Below are positions 1 to 7,204 of a DNA stretch of 16,636 nt, one piece after another. Position numbers and translations under genes: made by a program. The notes below the pieces were generated by a model that searched no databases, was not told the origin of the DNA, and was given only the letters and a program-made list of their open reading frames with translations. The stretch comes from an uncultured Roseburia sp. (lineage in GTDB: Bacteria; Bacillota; Clostridia; Lachnospirales; Lachnospiraceae): NCBI GenBank assembly GCA_900539115.1, contig UQAQ01000051.1:1-16636 (forward strand). The letters are read 5' to 3'. The number at the start of each line of letters is the position of its first letter. Position 1 is the first letter of the stretch.

Positions 1-98
1 TAAAAATACGCTGACATTTATACAAAACAAGTGCTATGAAAATTTAGCGGCTTGTTGAGCATACACTACATAGGAATTTATTATAAAAAGAAAAAGTT

Positions 99-197
99 AT
101 GAAAAAGAAAATCAACATTCCATTGTTCATGGCGGATCAGTCAGATCGATTGATTGGAATGGCATTAGAAAAACGAGGGGGAGTGGCGTTTATTTAG
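99..197 (+). CDS. possible small ORF, 32 residues, unknown
   Basis: An ATG at 99 opens 32 codons ending in TAG at 195-197. The product starts MKKKINIPLF and ends GGVAFI; I recognise no family. The only ribosome-binding-like sequence is a weak purine run (aaaaag) a few bases upstream. A weak SigmaA-like promoter could sit just before it (TTGAGC at 55-60, TATTAT at 79-84, 18-bp spacer). It could equally be random sequence in the leader of the next gene, or a leftover gene fragment. The rest of 1-252 shows nothing else I can name. Confidence 0.2.
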   Translation: MKKKINIPLFMADQSDRLIGMALEKRGGVAFI

Positions 198-252
198 CAT
201 AAAAATCTCCCTACACGCATAGTTTTTAGAAAAGCCCGAAAAGGAGAACTTC

Positions 253-1200
253 GTGAGTTATTTCCGCAAGATGATATATTTACAGGAAGAAGGACAAGAA
301 CGCGGAGGATATATAAAGGCATCCGGGAAACGTGAGTGGATCCGATTGGAAGTACATTTGAAAAATGTAAATAAATGGGAAAATAAGCCGGTGACGCTTG
401 TGCTCAAAGGACAAGAGGAAACATATGATCAGCTGGCGGGAACTATTTCTTCTGAAGAGATTACGAGGCTGGAATGCAAAGCCGGAGAAAAAGAGGAAGT
501 GGTCGGAATCTGGATCGGAGAAAATGGAAAAGTACAGATGGGAGAAGGCCAGCCGCCGGTTGCGGAGTCCGCGCCATCGGTAGAGGAAAAAACGGAAGAA
601 GAGGTTGTTGTGGCGGAACCGGTACAAAAGCAGCAAGAAAAAATTCCGGAGACAACAGAACCCGAAATCGAGACAGCTGAAACAGAAGAACCGCCGGAAT
701 TTATCGAAATAGAGATGGAAGAAGAGCATAATTGGGAATATGAGTGTAGGAAAATATTGGAATCCCATACGGCGATGTATCCGTTTTCGGATGACGAAGT
801 AGATCAATGTGTTCAGATCGGACCGGAGGATTTTGGAGAATTTCCGCAAAGGTACTGGACATTGTCGGAAAATCCATTTTTGAAGCAGGGATTTTACAAT
901 TTTGGTCATCTGCTTTTTACAAAAGTGGGGGAGCGGGTATTTGTCGGTGTGCCGGGGAGATATCATAAAAGGGATGTTTATCTTGGCAGATCGTATGGAT
1001 TTTCGTATTTTAAGAGTGTGCATAAAAGCAAGTTGAAAATGGGAGATTTTGGATATTGGATGATGGAAGTGCATCCACAGCCTCTGCAGGTAATGCAGGA
1101 AGGCTGGGGAGGTACTTCTGATATTAAAGAGAGATCGAATACGTCTGAATCCAATACCCTACTTGAAGAAGATACGCAAGCATCTGCGGACCGGCCATAA
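253..1200 (+). CDS. uncharacterised acidic protein, DUF6128-like C-terminal domain
   Basis: A 315-residue protein starting at GTG 253, chosen because AAGGAG at 241-246 lies 6 nt upstream. Residues about 1-95 look like a compact beta-rich domain (GYIKASGKREWIRLEVHLKN). Residues about 100-160 are a Glu/Pro/Val-rich low-complexity linker. Residues about 170-285 form a Trp/Tyr/Phe-rich globular domain with FPQRYWTLSENPFLKQGFYN and GVPGRYHKRDVYLG. From memory this C-terminal block matches proteins annotated DUF6128 in Lachnospiraceae, whose function is unknown. No signal peptide or membrane segment is visible, so it is probably cytoplasmic. The last 25 or so codons overlap the end of the convergent asnB gene, so the C-terminal tail after about residue 290 is constrained by, or derived from, antisense asnB sequence. 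No function is assigned. Confidence 0.85.
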   Translation: MSYFRKMIYLQEEGQERGGYIKASGKREWIRLEVHLKNVNKWENKPVTLVLKGQEETYDQLAGTISSEEITRLECKAGEKEEVVGIWIGENGKVQMGEGQPPVAESAPSVEEKTEEEVVVAEPVQKQQEKIPETTEPEIETAETEEPPEFIEIEMEEEHNWEYECRKILESHTAMYPFSDDEVDQCVQIGPEDFGEFPQRYWTLSENPFLKQGFYNFGHLLFTKVGERVFVGVPGRYHKRDVYLGRSYGFSYFKSVHKSKLKMGDFGYWMMEVHPQPLQVMQEGWGGTSDIKERSNTSESNTLLEEDTQASADRP

Positions 1201-2989
1201 GCTGACCGTACCACGGCTTTCCGTAATCGCTTGGGGTAGTTAAAAAATGATCCAGCTTTTTTGAATCCACGATACCGGTCAGAGGAGAATTTACCTCATG
1301 AACCATTTCGTAGAGACGTTCGGCAAGCATTTTTTCATAAGCGGGGTCATAGGTTTTCGGGTAAGGGCTCTTTTTTCGGTTCAATACGGCAGTGGGAAGA
1401 AGTCCCGTTCCGGCGTCGATCAAAAGGCTCTTTGTCTGGCCGTTGTGGCATTTCATCTCCCAAGGGACGTTGTAGACGTATTGCAAAATGCGGTGATCGG
1501 CAAATGGTACACGGGCTTCCAGACCTGAGTACATACTGGTTCGGTCCATGCGGTTTAGGAGAGTCATCATAAACCAGCGGATATTGAGCCAGGAGATTTC
1601 GCGCCGTCTTGCCTCTTTTTCCGAATCTTCCGCAAGGCGCGGAGTGCAGGCAAGTGTGGCCTCATAGGCTTCTTTGGCATATTCTTCCATTTTCAATGAG
1701 GCAGAAAAGTCGTCGTGGAGCAATACTTTTCTTGCATCGAAGTCATACGACCACGGAAACATGTTCTTTTGCCACAGTTCTTCCCGGTGAAACCACGGAT
1801 AACCGCCAAAAATTTCATCGGCACATTCGCCGGTCAAAGCGACGCGGTGTGTCCGGGATACCTGTTCGCAAAAGTACAACATAGAGGATTCTACATCGGC
1901 CATACATGGGAAATCGCGGGCGTCGACAGCTTTGAACAGATAGTCTGCCTGCGTTTCATTGTCGCATTCGAGCAGGGTGTGATGCGTTCCCAGATGTTTG
2001 GCAGCAAGTTCCGCAAATGGCCGGTCCTGGCTGGATTGAAATGAATTTGCCTGAAAATTCACGTCATTTCCTTTAAAATCAAAGGAAAATGTGTCAAGTG
2101 CGGCATCTTCTTTCTTGAGATACAACTGACAGATCGCGGTGACAAGTGAACTGTCGAGTCCGCCGGATAAAAAACTGCAGATCGGAATATCCGAAACCAT
2201 TTGTCTGTGAATGCTGTCACAGAGAAGAAACCGCACGTGGCGGATCGTATCCGTATACGAATCATGATGTGGCACGGCTTCCAATTTTCGGAAAAAGTGA
2301 TGCCGGCAGCCGGAGGCGGAAATATGCATATATTCTCCGGGGAGAAGTTCATGCATTCCGGCAAAACCACCATTTCCAAGCGTTCTTGCCGGACCGAGGG
2401 CAAAGATTTCATTCCAGCAGGCACGGTCAGCCGCCGGATGAATTCCATAAGCAAAAAGAGCTTTTGGCTCGGAACCAAAGACGACCGCTGTGTGGTCAAA
2501 ACTGTAAAAAAGCGGCTTCACTCCCAGAGAGTCGCGGACAAGATAAAGTTCTTTTGTCTGATGTACATAGATCGCAAAGGCAAAAATGCCATTCAATTTT
2601 TCGAAAAAAGATGTTCCCATTGCCAGAAAACCATTCAGGATCACTTCCGTGTCGCCTGTAGTGGACCAGCTCATGCCAAAGGGTTTCAGCTCTTCGCGCA
2701 GTTCGCACGTGTTATAAATTTCGCCATTGTATACGATGGAAGCACCGCGGCCCCTATACTGCGCGGACATTGGCTGTTTGCCGCCGAGGATGTCACGGAT
2801 GGCGAGTCGTGTGTGTGCGAGACCGGCGTGGTGGAAAAGAAGGGTATTTTCATCATTTGGTCCCCGACTCCGAAGAGACTGTCTCATTGCGATAAGACGT
2901 TTCCTCCAAGGGTTTTCGGGAGAAGTGCCATGGTATCCGGCACTTAGATAATTTTGATCCGATTGATAAAATCCTGCGATACCACACAT
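1124..2989 (-). CDS. asnB: asparagine synthetase (glutamine-hydrolysing)
   Basis: A 621-residue class II glutamine amidotransferase plus ATP-dependent synthetase that makes asparagine from aspartate, glutamine and ATP in the cytosol. It starts MCGIAGFY, so Cys2 is the N-terminal nucleophile after Met removal. Glutamine-site residues are present: Arg61 in HTRL, Asn88 in YNGEIYN and Asp113 in TGDTE. The ATP-pyrophosphatase loop SGGLDSS is at 275-281. Length and the C-terminal QMLAYLLQVGYW are normal for the family. AGGAGG at 2996-3002 (minus strand) fixes the start. It is the third gene of the dipicolinate operon, 13 nt after dpaB, which suggests mother-cell expression in sporulation. B. subtilis has a sporulation-associated asparagine synthetase, AsnO, as precedent. 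Its 3' end overlaps the convergent upstream gene by 77 bp. Confidence 0.96.
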   Translation of the reverse strand: MCGIAGFYQSDQNYLSAGYHGTSPENPWRKRLIAMRQSLRSRGPNDENTLLFHHAGLAHTRLAIRDILGGKQPMSAQYRGRGASIVYNGEIYNTCELREELKPFGMSWSTTGDTEVILNGFLAMGTSFFEKLNGIFAFAIYVHQTKELYLVRDSLGVKPLFYSFDHTAVVFGSEPKALFAYGIHPAADRACWNEIFALGPARTLGNGGFAGMHELLPGEYMHISASGCRHHFFRKLEAVPHHDSYTDTIRHVRFLLCDSIHRQMVSDIPICSFLSGGLDSSLVTAICQLYLKKEDAALDTFSFDFKGNDVNFQANSFQSSQDRPFAELAAKHLGTHHTLLECDNETQADYLFKAVDARDFPCMADVESSMLYFCEQVSRTHRVALTGECADEIFGGYPWFHREELWQKNMFPWSYDFDARKVLLHDDFSASLKMEEYAKEAYEATLACTPRLAEDSEKEARRREISWLNIRWFMMTLLNRMDRTSMYSGLEARVPFADHRILQYVYNVPWEMKCHNGQTKSLLIDAGTGLLPTAVLNRKKSPYPKTYDPAYEKMLAERLYEMVHEVNSPLTGIVDSKKLDHFLTTPSDYGKPWYGQLMAGPQMLAYLLQVGYWIQTYSISL

Positions 2990-3002
2990 GAAAAAGCCTC
3001 CT

Positions 3003-3602
3003 TTATTTTGGATCCGGTCCCTGGATCACAGGCTGTAACTGGCGGGCCTCCAAAGCGGCCTCGATCGTATCCGTCAAAAGATCGATGTGTGCGATCATGG
3101 AATTTGGTTTCGATTTGTAATTATCCTGGCCAAATGGAATGAAATAAATGTTCTTTGTGTTAAGCAGAATGCCGATATTTTTCAGGTTCATTCCAAGGGC
3201 ATCGTTTGTGGAAAGTGCTACGACGAGAGGCCGGTTATTGCGAAGATGTGCTTTTGCAGCCATCAAAACCGGCGTGTCAGAGATGCCGTTGGCAAGTTTT
3301 GACAATGTATTGCCGGTGCACGGTGCGATGACGAGAATGTCAAAAAGGGCCCCCGGTCCGATCGGTTCCGCATCCGGAATGGTCGTGATCGGTTTTTTTC
3401 CGGTGATTTTTTCTGCCTGCTCAAGAAAGTCAGCGCATTTTCCAAAACGGCTGTCAGTGGTAGAAGCATGATCGGAAAAAATCGGATACAGATTGGCACC
3501 GGTAGAAGCCAGTTTTTCCAATTCTGCAAATACTTTTTTGTAAGTGCAGTAGGAACCGGTGATCGCGATGCCGATATTTTTTTGTGATAAATCCATGGAC
3601 AT
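3003..3602 (-). CDS. spoVFB: dipicolinate synthase subunit B
   Basis: A 199-residue flavoprotein-fold protein, close to the 200 residues of B. subtilis SpoVFB (DpaB). With subunit A it converts a dihydrodipicolinate-pathway intermediate into dipicolinic acid in the mother cell; calcium dipicolinate then accumulates in the spore core and gives heat resistance. Visible features are the N-terminal beta strand and nucleotide loop IGIAITGSYCTYKKV, the SDHASTTDSRFG stretch and the flavoprotein-type block ILVIAPCTGNTLSKLANG. The first Met is chosen because AGGAGG at 3609-3614 lies 6 nt upstream; that ribosome binding site overlaps the stop codon of dpaA, indicating translational coupling. The gene is 11 nt downstream of dpaA and 13 nt upstream of asnB. 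Confidence 0.95.
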   Translation of the reverse strand: MSMDLSQKNIGIAITGSYCTYKKVFAELEKLASTGANLYPIFSDHASTTDSRFGKCADFLEQAEKITGKKPITTIPDAEPIGPGALFDILVIAPCTGNTLSKLANGISDTPVLMAAKAHLRNNRPLVVALSTNDALGMNLKNIGILLNTKNIYFIPFGQDNYKSKPNSMIAHIDLLTDTIEAALEARQLQPVIQGPDPK

Positions 3603-3613
3603 AAGTTACCTCC

Positions 3614-4417
3614 TTAAAGATCACAATATTTACAGATTTCTGCGGCAAGTTTGCTGCCGGCTGTCTTAGGAGCATATTTTCCGGGGATTCCCGGACAGTT
3701 GATCAGGATGCCGTGAAAAGTTTCCGGTAAAAGCAATGGACCGGATGCGACTTGAAATACGTAACAATCCGAAGGAATATACGTAAAAAAAGAGGACGCG
3801 ATCGGGACATCCGGAGCGGTATTTATAATGATATTTGTCTGAGCAAGAAGCGATTTATTTCCGCGTATTTTATCGGGGGTAAAACACTTGAAACCATTTG
3901 CCAGAGCGGCAGAGACAGATTTTTGATTTTTTTCTGTGATGACTATTTTTTTGCTATAATTTGAAAAAATCCGTGCTATTTCCTTGCCGCATCTGCCGTA
4001 TCCAATAAGAAGAATTTTAGATTCTAATACAGAAAAAGGTGTCTTGGACATGACCTGAGCGAGAAGCCCTTCTGCTGTCAGACGTGTGTTCAGACGTCCA
4101 AAGGACTGGCTTTGCAGCACGTCATAACAGGGAATGTCATGCATCGCGCAATAATCGGTCACCGCCGCCGGAAAATTTCCGCCGATTATAATGTGATCCG
4201 GAGTGAGTTTTTTAATAAAAGAGTCAATGGTAAAAAAAGGAAGAAGTGTTGTAAAAAGAGATTTTCCGTTTTTTGTAAATGGAATTCCGGTGAGGACAAC
4301 TCCTTCTTCTGGAAAATTATCCCAACAATCCAGAAATTTCGCACCATAGGACGCCAGACAGTGGCGGGCGTAGTCTGTGCGGGCATCGGATGGGAGGATG
4401 GTAATATTAACAGACAT
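3614..4417 (-). CDS. spoVFA: dipicolinate synthase subunit A
   Basis: A 267-residue protein, shorter than the roughly 297 residues of B. subtilis SpoVFA (DpaA). It is the NAD(P)-binding dehydrogenase subunit of dipicolinate synthase. A Rossmann motif, LLIGYGRCGKEIA, has its glycines at about 139, 141 and 144, followed by NIIINTAPDVPI. I chose the ATG at 4417 (MSVNITILP) because AAGGA lies 9 nt upstream; an in-frame ATG at 4426 would have that same AAGGA directly abutting it, which is too close. It is the first gene of the dpaA-dpaB-asnB operon, read from the SigmaK-like promoter at 4447-4472 with a leader of only about 20 nt. Confidence 0.94.
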   Translation of the reverse strand: MSVNITILPSDARTDYARHCLASYGAKFLDCWDNFPEEGVVLTGIPFTKNGKSLFTTLLPFFTIDSFIKKLTPDHIIIGGNFPAAVTDYCAMHDIPCYDVLQSQSFGRLNTRLTAEGLLAQVMSKTPFSVLESKILLIGYGRCGKEIARIFSNYSKKIVITEKNQKSVSAALANGFKCFTPDKIRGNKSLLAQTNIIINTAPDVPIASSFFTYIPSDCYVFQVASGPLLLPETFHGILINCPGIPGKYAPKTAGSKLAAEICKYCDL

Positions 4418-4446
4418 AGGCAGCATTCCTTACTGTGTTTAAAATC

Positions 4447-4472
4447 AATATATGATTCGTTTTTTTCGATGT
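4447..4472 (-). promoter_or_regulatory. SigmaK-like promoter of the dipicolinate operon
   Basis: On the minus strand, AC (4472-4471) is followed by exactly 16 nt and then CATATATT (4454-4447). This fits the known SigmaK pattern AC-N16-CATANNNT. It lies about 30 nt upstream of the chosen dpaA start. In B. subtilis spoVF is transcribed by SigmaK in the mother cell, so context and motif agree. No transcription start was measured. Confidence 0.7.
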
Positions 4473-4479
4473 GAAAATC

Positions 4480-4508
4480 TTGACATAAGAGGGAAAAACG
4501 ATTATACT
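4480..4508 (+). promoter_or_regulatory. SigmaA promoter of the SRP RNA
   Basis: TTGACA (4480-4485) and TATACT (4503-4508) are separated by 17 nt, so only one -10 base departs from consensus. Transcription should begin near 4515, about 35 nt before the predicted mature 5' end of the SRP RNA, implying a processed precursor. Confidence 0.88.
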
Positions 4509-4548
4509 TATTTCATGTGAGGTGACTCACGCTAAACATTGTTAAGAT

Positions 4549-4815
4549 TTCCGTGCAGCCGGGGAGATAGCGGTGCCCTGTACCTGCAATCCGCTATAGC
4601 AGGGGTGTTGTCTTGCCTAGGGTCTTTTGATAAGGAGCTGCCCTTTATAAGTGGCGTTGACATCCGGGTCTTACGCAACAGGAACTTGTGAACCGTGTCA
4701 GGTCAGGAATGAAGCAGCACTAAGCAAAACTTCTTGTGTGTCGTAAGGGCGCCTGGGTTGAGTTAACTGTAGAGGTAACGTCCATTGAGATTGATTCGAA
4801 GCAGGGCGCACGGAT
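4549..4815 (+). ncRNA. ffs: large (Bacillus-type) signal recognition particle RNA
   Basis: Conserved blocks match the B. subtilis scRNA as I recall it: the Alu-domain stretch around 4571-4605 (GGTGCCCTGTACCTGCAATC), a central GGCGTTGACATCCGGGTC-like block, and the S-domain GTCAGGTC...GAAGCAGCA at 4697-4718 that binds Ffh. The apical tetraloop is GGAA (4706-4709), closed by A-U rather than the usual C-G. The ends are set by a terminal helix, TCCGTGC (4550-4556) with GCACGGA (4808-4814), followed directly by six T. Length about 267 nt fits the large bacterial class with an Alu domain. A 5-bp hairpin (GTGAG/CTCAC, 4517-4530) lies in the presumed 5' precursor. The RNA scaffolds co-translational membrane targeting. 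The exact ends are inferred. Confidence 0.95.
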
Positions 4816-4877
4816 TTTTTATATTTGACGGATTTTATCCGGGGAAAAGGGCGACAGTGCCGATACGGAGGTATCGT

Positions 4878-7199
4878 ATGAAAGAAAAAGTACAATTGAC
4901 AGAAAACGCAATGAATTCGATCGAAAATGGTGCTGTTTTATATGAGAAGGATACGAAAGTGGAGTCTATCGCTCTTCTCGTAAAAGGAAGAGTGGAACTG
5001 GTGGCAGATGGCATCAGTATGGTATTGGGAACGGGAAACTTCCTGGGGGCGTGTGATGTTGGAAAAGAATTACATTCCTTTACATATAATGCAAAAGACG
5101 ATTGTGCGGTTTTTGTTATCCCGGTTCAGGGGATGGCAGGTATTGAGCGGATATTGGCAGAAAAGCCGGATTATCGAGGACTTCTTGTTACCTCTTTGAA
5201 CTATTTTCTGGCAGAAATAAAAAAACAGCTACAGCATTTAAGAGAAGAAAATGAGAGCCTTTGCGGCTTTATTAAAGAAAAATATGAATTATGTGATCAG
5301 GTCGCCACGATGTGCGGCTTTGAAGTGTCGGTGGAAAATGCACTGCAGAAAGTGGAAAACAGCATGCAGCAGTCATTGCAGGAGCCGGAAGATCTTGGGA
5401 AATATTATCTCGAATGCGCCAAAATGCCGATTGAAGCGCAGAAAAAATTCTTCTGTGGAAGCCAGTATGTGGCGATGTATCATTACCGCGAGCAATGTGA
5501 CGTGGTAAATGAATTTTTAGCATACTGTCGTGAACAGGGCGAGGTACTGCACCGATTGTTCCGCTGCCTGATTTTGGAGGAAGATGCGCTTTTTCAGACC
5601 GTTGGAAAACTGGCATTGTCTCTTTTGGAAAAAGGAGTCCGCGATCCACGCATCGATCAGTCGGTGGATCAGATTGTGGAAAAGATCAATGATACGGAAA
5701 CGTTTCTTACCGAAAAGGCAGGAATTTCCATTCAGCTTGACCGCGATAAGATGGAGCGGCTGTATTTTGCGCTTTTGTCCGGAGAAGGGCAGACGCAGGA
5801 AGAAATCGAAAAGCTGGACGAGCCGGGCATTGAATATTTGTATGAATCCTTGGGACAGATTGTCGAATACGCGCCGGTTCATATGCGGGTTAAGAGCGAA
5901 TTTACAGAGGCGGTAGAGGCGTTTATGTCACTTTCCGATAAGTTCGCAAGAACACCGGAAGCGACGGAAGTGCGTAAAAATATAAGTAAATTATACTATG
6001 AAATATATGAAGCTGTTGTAAAGAAAAGTATGGACGACGAGGACGTTCCATTGGCAGTGCGTCTGTTTTTAGACTATGGATTTGTCAGCGAGAAACTGCT
6101 GACCGATGAAGAACTTGACACGATGCTCCGCCTGCGGCCGGAAATGGACCAGGCAGAGGATGGATGCCGTGTTTATACGATGTCAAAATGGCTGCAGGCC
6201 GTTTATGACGGAGTGAAGGAAACTTCGAAAAATGAGTTTGATGAGGACTTTGCCACGTATCTGCGGCGTCAGTTAAAAGAGCAGAAGATCACGCAGAAAG
6301 AGATGGACGAAGCGATTGTGGACAAGGAGCAGCGGATGCATTTTGAATGTCAGAATATGTTCCGTTATGCATCCCGCATCATCAATGGAAATATTACGAT
6401 GTTTGTACCGATTCTCTGTTCAGACGGTATTTTCAGCAATATGAAAAATTCCTATATGACAGAAAAACGGTTAAATGATGCCATCCGCCAGATTGAAAAG
6501 ATTGATTATTCGATTTTTTACCGAGAGCGTCTGGTAAGTTATGAAAATGTCGACATCAATAAAGCAATGGTCATTGAGCGCGTGACGCCGGACATTATTT
6601 TGTTCCCGGTATACGGCCGTAATACGATCATGTGGCAGGATATCACGGGCAAACGCCGTACGTCCAAAGGACGTTTGTTTGTCCCGGTTTGGCTGGAAAA
6701 GGAACTGAGTCTGGCAATGGTACAACTTATGGGCAATTTCCGCTGGGAAAAATGCCGCACGGAGACCGGCAGTCATTGGAACGATTTCCGTTATCCGTCG
6801 CTTACGAGCGAGTATACCGATTATTTGCAATTTTATAAGAAAAACAGCGAGCTTTCCCAGGAGCGGAAAAATAAGATCCGCGCGCAGCTTGTTCAGTGTA
6901 ACAATAAACACAAAGAAGTATTTTTGAAAGATTATGCAGACTGGATCCTGCGTGAAGCACGCGGCGCGATGAAACTCAGCCGTGTGGCGAGGGCGATATT
7001 ATTTACCTATTGTCCGTTTTCCGCAGAAACGATGAAGGCATTGGAAGGACAGACTGCTTACAGTGAGGCCGCGAAGAAATACATTCGAGACAACCGTGCT
7101 GCGAGAAAGAGTCTGGACATGATGATGCACAAATGGACAAAAGCAGGACTGGATGTACCACAGGAAATATTGGCAACAGTAGAATATTTAAAAGGATGA
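4878..7199 (+). CDS. uncharacterised protein with N-terminal cyclic-nucleotide-binding-like domain
   Basis: A 773-residue protein. The ATG at 4878 is chosen because GGAGG at 4867-4871 lies 6 nt upstream; a longer in-frame start at 4785 would fall inside the SRP RNA. Residues about 1-115 resemble a cNMP-binding beta-roll: GAVLYEKDTKVESIALLVKG, then VLGTGNFLGACD and a terminal helix. The phosphate-binding cassette is not canonical: FGE is LGA (56-58) and no Arg-Ala pair follows, so cAMP binding is doubtful. There is no C-terminal DNA-binding helix-turn-helix as in Crp/Fnr. Residues about 115-430 are mainly helical. About 480-773 form a region with MFVPILCSDGIFSN, LFPVYGRNTIMWQDITGKRR and SHWNDFRYPSLTSEYTDYLQ that I cannot assign. 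It is predicted cytoplasmic and lies 5 bp from the next gene, so probably one transcript. No clear promoter lies between 4820 and 4867. Confidence 0.88.
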   Translation: MKEKVQLTENAMNSIENGAVLYEKDTKVESIALLVKGRVELVADGISMVLGTGNFLGACDVGKELHSFTYNAKDDCAVFVIPVQGMAGIERILAEKPDYRGLLVTSLNYFLAEIKKQLQHLREENESLCGFIKEKYELCDQVATMCGFEVSVENALQKVENSMQQSLQEPEDLGKYYLECAKMPIEAQKKFFCGSQYVAMYHYREQCDVVNEFLAYCREQGEVLHRLFRCLILEEDALFQTVGKLALSLLEKGVRDPRIDQSVDQIVEKINDTETFLTEKAGISIQLDRDKMERLYFALLSGEGQTQEEIEKLDEPGIEYLYESLGQIVEYAPVHMRVKSEFTEAVEAFMSLSDKFARTPEATEVRKNISKLYYEIYEAVVKKSMDDEDVPLAVRLFLDYGFVSEKLLTDEELDTMLRLRPEMDQAEDGCRVYTMSKWLQAVYDGVKETSKNEFDEDFATYLRRQLKEQKITQKEMDEAIVDKEQRMHFECQNMFRYASRIINGNITMFVPILCSDGIFSNMKNSYMTEKRLNDAIRQIEKIDYSIFYRERLVSYENVDINKAMVIERVTPDIILFPVYGRNTIMWQDITGKRRTSKGRLFVPVWLEKELSLAMVQLMGNFRWEKCRTETGSHWNDFRYPSLTSEYTDYLQFYKKNSELSQERKNKIRAQLVQCNNKHKEVFLKDYADWILREARGAMKLSRVARAILFTYCPFSAETMKALEGQTAYSEAAKKYIRDNRAARKSLDMMMHKWTKAGLDVPQEILATVEYLKG

Positions 7200-7204
7200 A
7201 ATAA

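Noticed and set aside
220..227. CATAGTTT as a SigmaK/SigmaE -10 for the first gene
   Set aside because: No AC at the required distance for SigmaK and no convincing SigmaE -35; one short degenerate match is not enough.
280..1074. Minus-strand frame of 264 codons opposite the DUF6128-like gene
   Set aside because: Basic, Phe/Leu/Arg-rich shadow sequence with no start signal; the plus strand has a good ribosome binding site and a domain-like product.
4825..4853. TTGACG at 4825 as a promoter for the CNB-like gene
   Set aside because: No acceptable -10 sequence lies 15-19 nt downstream.
4785..4877. A 31-residue N-terminal extension of the CNB-like protein from an ATG at 4785
   Set aside because: This stretch lies within the 3' part of the SRP RNA and its terminal T-run; the ATG at 4878 has a well-spaced GGAGG.
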